This document shows, in pieces, positions 11,099 through 19,607 of a stretch of DNA of 64,000 bases. The DNA lies in assembly GCF_005250615.1 (NCBI RefSeq), contig NZ_SULM01000003.1:248001-312000 (forward strand), read 5' to 3'. The notes under the pieces were generated by a model. The model did not search any database, was not told the origin of the DNA, and saw only the letters and a program-made list of their open reading frames with translations. This DNA comes from Pseudomonas rhizoryzae. GTDB taxonomy: Bacteria; Pseudomonadota; Gammaproteobacteria; Pseudomonadales; Pseudomonadaceae. Position 1 is the first letter of the stretch, and each line of letters begins with the position of its first letter. The translations under genes were made by a program, and so were the position numbers.

Positions 11099-12135
11099 CC
11101 CCGCCGGCCTGCTCCGCGCCCGTCATCCGCCGCACCTCCTTCGCCCGAGGCGGGCTGGTGCTGGTCCTGCTGCTGATCGCCCTGGCGCTGGCGGTGATGG
11201 CGAGTCTCGGCATCGGCGCCCGGCCGCTGTCGGCGGCGCGCATCCTCCAGTTGCTGTTCGCCCCCGATGGCTCGACGGAAGCCGTGGTGCTCTGGGATCT
11301 GCGCCTACCGCGCACCCTGCTCGGGGTGCTGGTGGGCGCCGCCCTGGGCCTCGCCGGTGCGCTGATGCAGGCGCTGACGCGCAATCCCCTGGCCGACCCC
11401 GGTCTGCTGGGAATCAATGCCGGCGCGGCCTTCGCGGTGGTGGCCGGGCTATCGTTGGTGGGGCTGGACAGCGCGCCGACGCGGTTGGCCTGTGCCCTGC
11501 TGGGCGCGACCCTGGCTGCTGGTCTGGTCTATCTGCTGGGCGGCAGCGCCCCGGCGCGGGGGCAGCCGCTGCGGTTGATCCTTGCCGGTATCGCCCTGAG
11601 CGCCAGCCTGCACGCCGGCACCGGCATCATCACCCTGTTCGACAGCGCCGTGTTCGACAGCTACCGCTTCTGGGCGGTGGGCGCCCTGAGTGGGCAGACC
11701 CCGGGCGGCGCCCTGGCCATCCTGCCGTTGCTGCTGATCGGCCTGCTGCTGGGCCTGCCACTGGGTGGCCGGCTCAATGCCTTGGCCCTGGGCGACGACC
11801 TCGGTCGCGCCCTCGGCGCACAGCCGGGACAGGTCCGGCTGCTGGCCTTCGTCGCCATCGTGCTGCTATGCGGCGCCGCCACCGCGGTGGCTGGCCCCAT
11901 CGGCTTCCTCGGCCTGGTGGTACCCCATGCCCTGCGCCTGCTGGTAGGCGCGGACTGGCGCTGGATTCTGGCGCTGGCCCCCCTGGCTGGCGCCGACCTG
12001 CTGTTGCTCGCCGATACCCTGGGGCGCCGCGTGGCCCTGCCAGGCGAGCTGGAGGCCGGGATCGTCTGCGCCCTGCTCGGTACCCCGGTGTTGCTGATAT
12101 TGGTCATCCGCTCCGCTCGCCGGGTGCGCTCGTGA
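11095..12135 (+). CDS. Iron-siderophore ABC transporter permease (FecCD family, first subunit)
   Basis: Inner-membrane permease of 346 residues with about ten hydrophobic segments. Family motifs include LRLPRTLLGVLVGAALGLAG near residue 65, ALTRNPLADPGLLGINAGAA, and GPIGFLGLVVPHALRLLVG near the C-terminus. It should pair with the following permease to form the translocation channel. The start overlaps the binding-protein stop by 4 bp, and its own stop overlaps the next GTG start by 4 bp. These overlaps show a tightly coupled operon. Confidence 0.94.
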   Translation: MTPPACSAPVIRRTSFARGGLVLVLLLIALALAVMASLGIGARPLSAARILQLLFAPDGSTEAVVLWDLRLPRTLLGVLVGAALGLAGALMQALTRNPLADPGLLGINAGAAFAVVAGLSLVGLDSAPTRLACALLGATLAAGLVYLLGGSAPARGQPLRLILAGIALSASLHAGTGIITLFDSAVFDSYRFWAVGALSGQTPGGALAILPLLLIGLLLGLPLGGRLNALALGDDLGRALGAQPGQVRLLAFVAIVLLCGAATAVAGPIGFLGLVVPHALRLLVGADWRWILALAPLAGADLLLLADTLGRRVALPGELEAGIVCALLGTPVLLILVIRSARRVRS

Positions 12136-13145
12136 GCCGTCATCGCTTCGCGCCACGCCGCTCGGCGCGCTTCAAGGCCTGCCTGCTGCTGCTCATGCTG
12201 GCCGCCATCGGCCTCTGCGCCCTCACCCTCAGCGGCGGTGCCTTCGCCCCGGCGCCCCATCGCGTGCTGACCACCCTGCTCGGTCAGGGCGATCCGCTGG
12301 CCAGCCTGATCATCCTGGACCTGCGCCTGCCACGCCTGCTGGCGGCCTTTGGGGTTGGCGCGGCGCTGGGTGCCAGTGGCGCCATCTTCCAACGGCTGGC
12401 ACGCAATCCCCTGGCCAGCCCGGACCTGGTGGGCTTCACCGTCGGCTCGGCCAGTGGCGCCCTCATCACCCTGCTCTGGCTGCAACTGGGCGGCGCGGCC
12501 TTGATGCTTGGCGCCCTCACCGGGGGCCTGCTGGCCGCCGTGCTGGTGGCCGGGCTCGCCGCCCTGGCCGGCATTCGCGGCGAGCGGCTGATCCTGCTCG
12601 GCATCGCCATCAGCGCCCTGCTCGCCTCGCTCAATGAATACCTGCTGACCCGCGCCGAGCTGGACCAGGCCCAGGAAGCTCGGCTCTGGCTGTTCGGCAG
12701 TCTGGACCTGATGACCTGGAGCCGTACCCTCACCCTGCTCGCCGGCTGCCTGCTGCTTCTGCCGCTGGCCGCCCTCCTGGCCCGGCGCCTGCGCCTGCTG
12801 GAGCTGGGCGACGACCTGGCCCGCGCCCTGGGCCTGCCGGTGCTGCGCAGCCAGAATCTGCTGCTGGCGGTGGCGGTGGCCCTGGCGGCCCTGGCCATCG
12901 CTACCGCCGGCCCCATCGGTTTCGTCGCCCTGGCGGCGCCGCAACTGGCGCGACGCCTGACCCGCAGCGCCGATCTCGGCATCCTGGCGCCCGCCCTGCT
13001 CGGCGCCTGCCTCACTGCCCTGGCCGATCTGCTGGCCCAGCGGCTGCTCGCGCCCTTCCAGATTCCGGTCGGGCTGCTCACCGGTGCCCTGGGTGGCTTC
13101 TATCTGATCTTCCTGCTGAGCCGCGAATGGCGGCGGACCTCATGA
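12132..13145 (+). CDS. Iron-siderophore ABC transporter permease (FecCD family, second subunit)
   Basis: Second FecCD permease, 337 residues, starting at GTG in a GTGA overlap with the preceding gene (VSRHRFAPRRSARFKACLLL). Motifs are LRLPRLLAAFGVGAALGASG, RLARNPLASPDLVGFTVGSA and AGPIGFVALAAPQLARRLTR. It is FepG-like in position and size and presumably heterodimerises with the upstream FepD-like subunit. The stop overlaps the ATPase start (ATGA). Confidence 0.94.
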   Translation: MSRHRFAPRRSARFKACLLLLMLAAIGLCALTLSGGAFAPAPHRVLTTLLGQGDPLASLIILDLRLPRLLAAFGVGAALGASGAIFQRLARNPLASPDLVGFTVGSASGALITLLWLQLGGAALMLGALTGGLLAAVLVAGLAALAGIRGERLILLGIAISALLASLNEYLLTRAELDQAQEARLWLFGSLDLMTWSRTLTLLAGCLLLLPLAALLARRLRLLELGDDLARALGLPVLRSQNLLLAVAVALAALAIATAGPIGFVALAAPQLARRLTRSADLGILAPALLGACLTALADLLAQRLLAPFQIPVGLLTGALGGFYLIFLLSREWRRTS

Positions 13146-13933
13146 GCCAAGACGCTTCCTCCAGCCGCCTCGCCGCTCGCGGCCTGACCGTGGGCTACGG
13201 CGGCCAGCCGATCTGCAGCGACCTCGACGTGCAACTGCCCGATGGCCGCTTCACCGTCATCATCGGCCCCAACGGCTGCGGCAAGTCGACCCTGCTGCGC
13301 AGCCTGGCGCGGCTGATCCGCCCCAGTGCCGGCGAGGTGCGCCTGGACGGCCGGTTGATCCAGGAGTTGCCCACCCGCGAGGTGGCGCGCCGCATCGGCC
13401 TGCTACCGCAGAGCGCCGTGGCGCCGGACGACATCCTGGTCAGCGATCTGGTGGCGCGCGGGCGCCACCCCCATCGGCAGGCCTTCGCCGGCTGGACCGA
13501 TGCCGACGAGCGCGCGGTGCTGCACGCCCTGGAAGCCACCAATACCCTGGACCTCGCCGAGCGGGCGGTGGACAGCCTGTCCGGCGGCCAGCGCCAGCGG
13601 GTATGGATCGCCCTGGCGCTGGCCCAGGAGACCCCGCTGCTGCTGCTCGACGAACCCACCACCTACCTCGACATCGCCCACCAGGTGGAACTGATGGAGC
13701 TGCTCTGCCGGCTCAATCGCGAGGGCGGTCGGACCTTGGTGGCGGTGCTGCACGACCTCAACCAGGCCTGTCGCTACGCCGACCACATCATCGCCCTGCG
13801 CGCCGGACGCATCCTCGCCGAAGGACCGCCGGCGGAGATCGTCACCCCCGAACTGATCGAGGCGCTGTACGGCCTCAAATGTGCGGTGATCGAGAATCCG
13901 CTGGCGGGTACGCCGCTGGTGATTCCCTACTAG
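13142..13933 (+). CDS. Iron-siderophore ABC transporter ATP-binding protein
   Basis: Cytoplasmic ATPase (263 residues) powering the siderophore importer. Walker A is GPNGCGKST at about 44, the signature is LSGGQRQRVWIAL, Walker B is LLLLDEPTTYLD, and the switch His lies in VLHDLNQACRYAD. This is the FepC/FecE type. The start MSQDASSSRLAARGL is chosen because its ATG overlaps the permease stop. It is the last gene of the cassette; family C-type repeats follow. Confidence 0.96.
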   Translation: MSQDASSSRLAARGLTVGYGGQPICSDLDVQLPDGRFTVIIGPNGCGKSTLLRSLARLIRPSAGEVRLDGRLIQELPTREVARRIGLLPQSAVAPDDILVSDLVARGRHPHRQAFAGWTDADERAVLHALEATNTLDLAERAVDSLSGGQRQRVWIALALAQETPLLLLDEPTTYLDIAHQVELMELLCRLNREGGRTLVAVLHDLNQACRYADHIIALRAGRILAEGPPAEIVTPELIEALYGLKCAVIENPLAGTPLVIPY

Positions 13934-13940
13934 CGCTCGT

Positions 13941-14010
13941 CCTGGAAAACGCTGCGCGGTTTTCCAGGCTACGGGTGGGGTGGACAACGGCGCGGCCTGG
14001 TCCACCGCTG
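13941..14010 (+). repeat. Two dispersed palindromic repeats, family C
   Basis: Two related dyads occur back to back: CTGGAAAACGCTGCGCGG with its TTTTCCAG arm, then GGTGGACAACGGCGCGGCC with its GTCCACC arm. The same layout recurs at 35.8, 42.6, 51.9, 59.1-59.7 and 63.7 kb. They fill the gap between the iron-uptake operon and the dehydrogenase gene and could form terminator-like hairpins. Confidence 0.8.
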
Positions 14011-14079
14011 CGCTGGCCATCTTGTCGGACGACCCGGCAAGTGCTCCACTGGTTGTAGAGAACAACAACGGAGCCCGCC

Positions 14080-15054
14080 ATGCACATCGTCATCCCCGAC
14101 GACTACCAGCACGTCGTCGAAACCCTGGACTGCTATCCCCTGCTCCAGCGCGCCGGGCACCAGGTGACGCTCTATCACGATGCCGAGCGCGATCCCAAGG
14201 TGCTGGTGGAGCGCTTCCGAGACGCCGACGCCCTGGTGCTGACCCGCGAGCGCACCCGCGTCGACGCTGACCTGCTGGCGCACCTGCCACAGCTCAAGCT
14301 GATTAGCCAAACCGGCAAGGCCACCGCCCACCTCGACGTGGCGGCCTGTACCCACCGCGGGGTGGCGGTTTGCGAAGGCAGCGGTTCGCCGGTCTCCACC
14401 GCCGAGCTGACCTGGACGCTGATCCTCATGGCGCGCCGCCGCCTCAAGCCAGCCATCGACGCCCTCTATGCCGGACGCTGGCAGGTCAACCTCGGTGAGC
14501 GGCTGGATGGCCAGATCCTCGGCATCTGGGGTTACGGCAAGATCGGCCAGCGCCTGGCCAGCTACGGTCACGCCTTCGGCATGCCGGTGCTGGTCTGGGG
14601 CAGCGAGGCGTCGCGCGCTCGCGCCGAGGCCGACGGTCATCGCGCCGCGGTCAGCCAGGAATCCTTCTTCGCCGAGGCGGACGTCATTAGCCTGCATCTG
14701 AGATACAGCGAGCGCAGCCGCGGCTGCGTGCGCGCCGAGGACCTGGCGCGGATGAAGAAGAGCGCCCTGCTGGTCAACACCGCCCGCGCCGGCCTGATCG
14801 AACCCGGCGCCCTGCTCACGGCGCTGGAGCTGGGTCATCCCGGCCAGGCGGCGCTGGACGTCTTCGAGCAGGAACCCGTGGCGCCGGACGATCCCCTGCT
14901 CGCCCACCCGCAGGTGCTCTGCACGCCACACCTGGGTTACGTGGAAAAGCACAGCTACGAACTCTATTTCGGCGAGGCCTTCGCCAATCTGGTGAATTTC
15001 TTCAGCGGCGAACCGACCGGGCTGGCCAATCCGGAAGTGTTGGGCAAGGGTTAA
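14080..15054 (+). CDS. D-2-hydroxyacid dehydrogenase family protein
   Basis: NAD(P)-dependent oxidoreductase of the phosphoglycerate dehydrogenase/formate dehydrogenase superfamily, 324 residues. The Rossmann motif GIWGYGKIGQRLASYGHAFG is near residue 148. The catalytic elements are Arg in LVNTARAGLIEPGAL, Glu in DVFEQEPVAPDDPL and His in CTPHLGYVEKHSYE. The last motif resembles a subgroup often annotated as SerA-like enzymes of unknown substrate. It is a single gene between two repeat clusters. The substrate cannot be assigned. Confidence 0.88.
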   Translation: MHIVIPDDYQHVVETLDCYPLLQRAGHQVTLYHDAERDPKVLVERFRDADALVLTRERTRVDADLLAHLPQLKLISQTGKATAHLDVAACTHRGVAVCEGSGSPVSTAELTWTLILMARRRLKPAIDALYAGRWQVNLGERLDGQILGIWGYGKIGQRLASYGHAFGMPVLVWGSEASRARAEADGHRAAVSQESFFAEADVISLHLRYSERSRGCVRAEDLARMKKSALLVNTARAGLIEPGALLTALELGHPGQAALDVFEQEPVAPDDPLLAHPQVLCTPHLGYVEKHSYELYFGEAFANLVNFFSGEPTGLANPEVLGKG

Positions 15055-15065
15055 GCCCAACGTTG

Positions 15066-15140
15066 CCCTCACCCCAACCCTCTCCCTAAGGGAGAGGGGG
15101 CTGGTGCGGTAGGTTGGGTTGAGCGCGCGAAGCCCAACAC
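15066..15140 (+). repeat. Dispersed repeats, family A followed by family B
   Basis: A family A copy (CCCTCACCCCAACCCTCTCC, GGGAGAGGG arm) is followed after a few bases by a family B copy (GTAGGTTGGGTTGAGCG then CGAAGCCCAAC). They fill the gap between the convergent dehydrogenase and TauE-family genes. Confidence 0.85.
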
Positions 15141-15160
15141 AGAGCGTCCGGCCTCACTGG

Positions 15161-15931
15161 CTATCCCGCCAGATACCGCCCGATCAGCGTGACGCCCGAC
15201 ACCAACACCAACCAGGTCACCAGCCGGGTAAAACGTTCGCGGGACAGGCGGCGCTGTAGGTGGCGGCCGATCCAGCCGCCGAGCAGCATGGCCGGTAGCA
15301 GGCAGACGGCGAGCAGCAAGAGGCTGCCGTCGCTGTAGGCGCCAGCGATCAACAGCAGGGTGATGCGGATGGCGGCGCTGCAGCCGATGAGAAAGCTCTG
15401 GGTGCCGCGGATGGCGTTCTTGTCCTGCAGGCGACCGTTCAGATAGAGCGCATAGAGAAAGCCACCGCTGCCGAACAGGGCTCCGCACAGACCGCCGACG
15501 CTACCCGCGGGAATCGACCAGGCCGGTGCCAGTTGGCGGAAGCCCTTGGGCGACAGCAGGCTGTAGGTGGAATAGGCCACCACGAACAGCCCGAGCCACA
15601 GCATCAGCAACCGGGCATCGGTACGCAGCAGCAGATAGGTACCCAAAGCCGCGCCGAGCAGCAGCATGGGCAGCAGGCGCTGGAGTTCGCGCCCAGCGAT
15701 GGCGCGACGATCCGGCAGCCAGTTGTGGAAGGAGGCGAGGAAATCCAGCAGCACCAGCAAGGGCACGATACGCGACAGCGGCAGCCAACTGGTGAGCAAG
15801 GGGCCCGCGACCAGGGCGCTGCCGAAACCCGCGACGCCGAAGATCAGATAGGCCAGCACCAGGATGGCTTCGACGCACAGCCAGTCGAGCGGGCTGAAGG
15901 CGGGAAGGAAGGTGGCGAGGGTTTCGAGCAT
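15161..15931 (-). CDS. TauE/SafE family membrane transporter
   Basis: Probable anion exporter of the TauE/SafE (formerly DUF81) family, 256 residues with about eight hydrophobic segments. Typical motifs are LIFGVAGFGSALVAGPLLTS near the N-terminus and GGLCGALFGSGGFLYALYL at the start of the second half; together they give the two-fold repeat of the family. Start MLETLATFLPAFS is chosen; MRPMLETL, nine bases upstream, is an alternative. The family exports sulfite, sulfoacetate or other organosulfur compounds, but the substrate here is unknown. It lies downstream of the PRISE reductase gene and is separated from it by a terminator. Confidence 0.88.
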   Translation of the reverse strand: MLETLATFLPAFSPLDWLCVEAILVLAYLIFGVAGFGSALVAGPLLTSWLPLSRIVPLLVLLDFLASFHNWLPDRRAIAGRELQRLLPMLLLGAALGTYLLLRTDARLLMLWLGLFVVAYSTYSLLSPKGFRQLAPAWSIPAGSVGGLCGALFGSGGFLYALYLNGRLQDKNAIRGTQSFLIGCSAAIRITLLLIAGAYSDGSLLLLAVCLLPAMLLGGWIGRHLQRRLSRERFTRLVTWLVLVSGVTLIGRYLAG

Positions 15932-15983
15932 GGGGCGCATCCTGCGACGAGATGCCGCATTCTGCGCCCCGAGTGCAGGACTG

Positions 15984-16020
15984 AAAACCGCCCGTTGCCT
16001 GGATTCAAGCAAACGGGCGG
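15984..16020 (-). terminator. Intrinsic terminator of the PRISE-type reductase gene
   Basis: A 9-bp GC-rich stem (CCGCCCGTT/AACGGGCGG) with a 15-base loop, followed on the minus strand by TTTT. It starts 12 bp after the reductase stop. Confidence 0.75.
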
Positions 16021-16031
16021 ACCAGAGCGGC

Positions 16032-17096
16032 TCAGGGAATCAGGCGTTGCGCCCGCAGCCGGGTGAAGAGGTCGAGGAAGCTCGCCCGGGTGTCGCGATA
16101 GCCGAAGAAGCCCAGGTCGCGGCTCTTGGTCATGTCGTTGAGGCACTCGATTTCGCGGCCCAGGTCGGCGTCGCTGTGCCACCAGGAGGCGAGCTTGTCG
16201 ACGTCGTGCTCCACCAGGCCGTGTTCCTCGGCCAGTTTGCGCCATTGCGCCGGCGCGACGTCCTTCATCCGCGCTTCCAGCGGCATGGGCTGCTCGGGAT
16301 AGGGCGCCGGCTCCAGCTCGAAGAAGGCGGCGATCTCGCCCCACAGCCAGCGCCAGCGGAAGACGTCGCCATTGACGGTATTGAACGCCTGGTTGCGCGC
16401 CGCCGGTGCCAGGGCCGCCCATTCCAACTGCTCGGCGAGCAGGCCGGCGTCGGTGACGTCGGTGAGGCCATCCCACTGGGTACGGGAACCGGGGAAGACG
16501 AAAGGCTGGCCGGTGGCCTTGCACAGCGAGGCATAGACCGCCAGGGTCAGGCCCATGTTCATGGCGTTGGTGCCCTTGGCCTGGCCGATCATGCTGTGCG
16601 AGCGGTGCACGCTCCAGCCGAAGCCATGGCGCTCGGCGGCGGCGAAGAGGAGGTCTTCCAGGGTGTAGTAGAAGTTGGCGCCGGCCTGGCGCGGCTCGCT
16701 TTCACGGAAGGGCGTCTCGGCCTTGCCGCTGCCGTATTCCTCGAAGGAACCCAGGTAGTGCTTGGTGCCGGTGACCAGGGCCATATGCTGGAGCGGCGCG
16801 CCGTCCAGGGCCTGACAGAGGTTGTCCATCATGGCGCCGTTGGCCTCGACGTTTTCCTTCTCGGTGGCGCGCCGGGTCCAGGTGCAGAAGAACACATGGC
16901 TGATCGGCAGACCGGCCAGCGCCTGGCGGGTGGCGTCGGCGTCCAGCAGATCGGCGGCGACCGGGATGACGCCCTCTTGCTCCACCGGTTTGCGCGCCAG
17001 GCCGTAGACGGTCCAGCCGGAGGCGACCAGGGTGAGGGCCAGGTTGTAGCCGGAAATGCCGGTCACGCCGACGATGAGAGCGGTGCCTTTACGCAT
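16032..17096 (-). CDS. PRISE-type SDR oxidoreductase (progesterone 5-beta-reductase/iridoid synthase-like)
   Basis: An atypical short-chain dehydrogenase of 354 residues with the nucleotide-binding motif GVTGISGYNLA at 10-20. The family markers FFCTWTRRATEKENVEANG and LVTGTKHYLGSFEEYG are present, as is the catalytic-type YYTLEDLLF. PRISE enzymes reduce activated C=C bonds of enones with NADPH. Bacterial members are mostly uncharacterised. It is divergent from a LysR regulator gene across a 164-bp region rich in dyads, which suggests substrate-induced control. A terminator follows. Confidence 0.88.
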   Translation of the reverse strand: MRKGTALIVGVTGISGYNLALTLVASGWTVYGLARKPVEQEGVIPVAADLLDADATRQALAGLPISHVFFCTWTRRATEKENVEANGAMMDNLCQALDGAPLQHMALVTGTKHYLGSFEEYGSGKAETPFRESEPRQAGANFYYTLEDLLFAAAERHGFGWSVHRSHSMIGQAKGTNAMNMGLTLAVYASLCKATGQPFVFPGSRTQWDGLTDVTDAGLLAEQLEWAALAPAARNQAFNTVNGDVFRWRWLWGEIAAFFELEPAPYPEQPMPLEARMKDVAPAQWRKLAEEHGLVEHDVDKLASWWHSDADLGREIECLNDMTKSRDLGFFGYRDTRASFLDLFTRLRAQRLIP

Positions 17097-17184
17097 GAAG
17101 CCTCCAAGAGAAATGGGCGACGGCCCGCAGGAAGTGCGGGCGTATGAATAAGGGAGTGTCGCGAGGGATGGATGACTCCAGCCT

Positions 17185-17248
17185 ATTGAAGAATTAACGG
17201 CGTATCCTGGGTAAAAATTCCCCTCTGACGGGAATTAAATTCTTTAAT
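17185..17248. promoter_or_regulatory. Nested inverted repeats, candidate LysR operator
   Basis: Two nested dyads occupy the reductase/LysR divergent region. The outer arms are ATTGAAGAATTAA (17185) and TTAAATTCTTTAAT (17235). The inner one is a perfect 7-bp dyad AATTCCC-N7-GGGAATT (17216-17236), just upstream of the LysR start. The outer arms match imperfectly. The arrangement fits autoregulation plus activation of the divergent gene. Confidence 0.5.
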
Positions 17249-17260
17249 CAGGAGCCCGTC

Positions 17261-18193
17261 TTGTATTCCTCCGAACGCCTCAAGGGACTCGACGTCTTCG
17301 TCACCGTGGCCGATCTCGGCAGCTTCACCGCCGCCGGTGAGCGACTCAATCTCACCGGCTCGGCCATCGGCAAGAGCGTGGCCCGGCTGGAGGAACGCCT
17401 CGGCGTACGGCTGTTCCAGCGCACCACCCGCCGGCTGACGCTGACCGAGGCCGGGGCGAGCTTCTATCGCACCTGCACGGCGGTGCTGGCCGAACTGGAA
17501 CAGGCCGAGCTGGGCCTGACCACCCAGGACGGCGAGCCCCATGGCCGGGTCCGCATCGACCTGCCCGCCTCCTACGGCCGCCTGCACGTGCTGCCGGTGC
17601 TGCTGGAGGCGCTGCATCGTTATCCCCTGCTGCAACCGGATCTGTCCTTCTCGGATCGCTTCGTCGATCCCGTCCACGAGGGCATCGATATCCTGGTGCG
17701 CATCGGCGGTTCCGACGCCTGGCCGGCCAGCCTGGGGCATCGCTATTTAGGCACCCAGCGTCAGGTGTTCTGCGCCGCCCCGGCCTATCTGGCTCGCCGG
17801 GGTCGTCCACAGCGCGCCGCTGACCTCTCCGAGCACCAGTGCATCGGCTTCCGGCAAGCCGACGGCCTAGTCAGCCCCTGGCACCTGCGCGGCGAGCAGC
17901 CGGGCGATCTCGAACGCTGGGTGTTCAGTCCACGCCTGGCGGTGGGCGACGGCGAAGGTGAGGTGCTGGCGGCCCTGGCCGGCCATGGCATCGCCCAGTT
18001 GCCGACCTGGCTGATCGCCGAGCACCTGGCCAGTGGCGCCTTGGTGGATGTCTTGCCGGAGCTCGCCGTCGACGGGCTGCCGATCAATCTGGTGTGGCCG
18101 CGCAGTCGCGAGACGCTGCCGCGGGTTCGCGTGCTGCTCGACCACCTGGCCACCCGGCTGCTGTCCACGGTGGCGCCACGGCTGGCGCGCTGA
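17261..18193 (+). CDS. LysR family transcriptional regulator
   Basis: 310-residue LysR-type regulator. The N-terminal winged helix-turn-helix is LKGLDVFVTVADLGSFTAAG with SAIGKSVARLEERLGVRLFQ, followed by a periplasmic-binding-like effector domain. It starts at TTG, supported by AGGAG six bases upstream; no ATG in frame gives a full N-terminus. It resembles the CrgA/DmlR-like subgroup with a PASYGRLHVLPVLLEAL segment. It is divergent from the PRISE-type reductase gene, its most likely target. Confidence 0.92.
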   Translation: MYSSERLKGLDVFVTVADLGSFTAAGERLNLTGSAIGKSVARLEERLGVRLFQRTTRRLTLTEAGASFYRTCTAVLAELEQAELGLTTQDGEPHGRVRIDLPASYGRLHVLPVLLEALHRYPLLQPDLSFSDRFVDPVHEGIDILVRIGGSDAWPASLGHRYLGTQRQVFCAAPAYLARRGRPQRAADLSEHQCIGFRQADGLVSPWHLRGEQPGDLERWVFSPRLAVGDGEGEVLAALAGHGIAQLPTWLIAEHLASGALVDVLPELAVDGLPINLVWPRSRETLPRVRVLLDHLATRLLSTVAPRLAR

Positions 18194-18419
18194 GAGCGAC
18201 GGATGCCCAGAGGCAGACGGATCGGTGCGGGAACATCGCCAGGGGAACCCTAGTCGTAAAACGTCGTACTCCTGCCGCCCGAGTTCCATCGATGGGCGGC
18301 ATGACGAATATCGAGACGATCGATTGGTGCCGCAGACCTGCGCTGCGCAGGATCGACGGTTTGTCATTCGGCCAGGCCAACCTGGCCGCCCCGTTCCACC
18401 CATCTGAATGAGGTATTTC

Positions 18420-19487
18420 ATGAGCCAAGCCCAAGGCTACGCTGCCCAGTCCGCCGACCAACCCCTGGCGCCCTACTCTTTCGAGCGGCGCGAACCGGGT
18501 GCCCACGACGTGCAGATCGACATCCTCTTCTGCGGCGTCTGCCATTCGGACCTGCACACCGCCCGCAACGAGTGGAACAACACCCTCTATCCTTCGGTAC
18601 CGGGCCACGAGATCGTCGGCACCGTGACCGCGGTCGGTGCCCACGTGAAGAACTTCAAGGTCGGCGACACCGTCGGCGTCGGCTGCATGGTCGACAGCTG
18701 CCAGCACTGCGCCCCCTGTGACGCCGGCGAAGAGTCCTACTGCGAGAACGGCTTCATTGGTACCTACAACGGCAACCTCTACGGTGGTAGCGAAAACACC
18801 CAGGGTGGCTACTCCGACCACATCGTGGTCAACGAGAAGTTCGTGCTCAAGGTGAGCCACACCGAGAACCTGGCCGCCGTGGCGCCGCTGCTGTGCGCCG
18901 GCATCACCACCTATTCGCCGCTGGCCCACTGGAAGGTCAGCCCGGGCAAGAAGGTCGGCATCGTCGGCCTGGGTGGCCTCGGCCACATGGGCGTGAAGAT
19001 CGCCCATGCCATGGGTGCCCACGTGGTGCTCTTCACCACCAGCGCGGGCAAGAAGGACGACGCCCTGCGCCTGGGCGCCGACGAGGTGGTGGTGTCGAAG
19101 AACGAAGACGAGATGGCCGCCCACGTAGGCAGCTTCGACTTCATCCTCAACACCGTGGCCGCGCCGCACAACCTGGACGCCTTCCTCACCCTGCTCAAGT
19201 GGGACGGCACCATGACCCTGGTCGGCGTACCCGCCGAGCCGCACCCGGCGCCCAGCGTGTTCAACCTGGTGATGAAGCGCCGCCAACTGGCCGGCTCGCT
19301 CATCGGCGGCATCCGCGAGACCCAGGAGATGCTGGACTTCTGCGCCAAGCACGGCATCGTCTCGGACATCGAACAGATCGCCATCCAGGACATCAACCAG
19401 GCCTATGAGCGCATGCTCAAGAGCGACGTGAAATACCGCTTCGTGATCGACATGCAGAGCCTCAAGCAGGGCCAGACCGCGGCCTGA
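18420..19487 (+). CDS. Zinc-dependent NAD(P) alcohol dehydrogenase (YahK/cinnamyl alcohol dehydrogenase type)
   Basis: Medium-chain dehydrogenase/reductase of 355 residues that reduces aldehydes or oxidises alcohols. The catalytic zinc site has CGVCHSDLH and GHEIVG. The structural zinc site has the Cys cluster in CQHCAPCDAGEESYC. The cofactor motif is GLGGLGHMGVKIAHAMGA. Start MSQAQGYAAQ is chosen because GAGG lies six bases upstream; an ATG twelve bases earlier is in frame. An intrinsic hairpin follows the stop. Substrate preference is unknown, though YahK-like enzymes prefer aldehydes with NADPH. Confidence 0.95.
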   Translation: MSQAQGYAAQSADQPLAPYSFERREPGAHDVQIDILFCGVCHSDLHTARNEWNNTLYPSVPGHEIVGTVTAVGAHVKNFKVGDTVGVGCMVDSCQHCAPCDAGEESYCENGFIGTYNGNLYGGSENTQGGYSDHIVVNEKFVLKVSHTENLAAVAPLLCAGITTYSPLAHWKVSPGKKVGIVGLGGLGHMGVKIAHAMGAHVVLFTTSAGKKDDALRLGADEVVVSKNEDEMAAHVGSFDFILNTVAAPHNLDAFLTLLKWDGTMTLVGVPAEPHPAPSVFNLVMKRRQLAGSLIGGIRETQEMLDFCAKHGIVSDIEQIAIQDINQAYERMLKSDVKYRFVIDMQSLKQGQTAA

Positions 19488-19508
19488 TCCGCGTTCGTCG
19501 CCTACTTC

Positions 19509-19543
19509 ACAACGCCCGCGCCCGTCGCGGGCGTTGTCATTTC
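19509..19543 (+). terminator. Hairpin terminator after the alcohol dehydrogenase gene
   Basis: A perfect 12-bp GC-rich stem (ACAACGCCCGCG arm, loop CCCGT) followed by a short CATTT. The T-run is weak, but the stem is strong and lies 22 bp after the stop. Confidence 0.7.
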
Positions 19544-19607
19544 CGGTAATGCATTTTCGCGGTGCTGCGCGGTCCTAGCGATGACGACAATTCAAGAGAT
19601 AGCCGCC

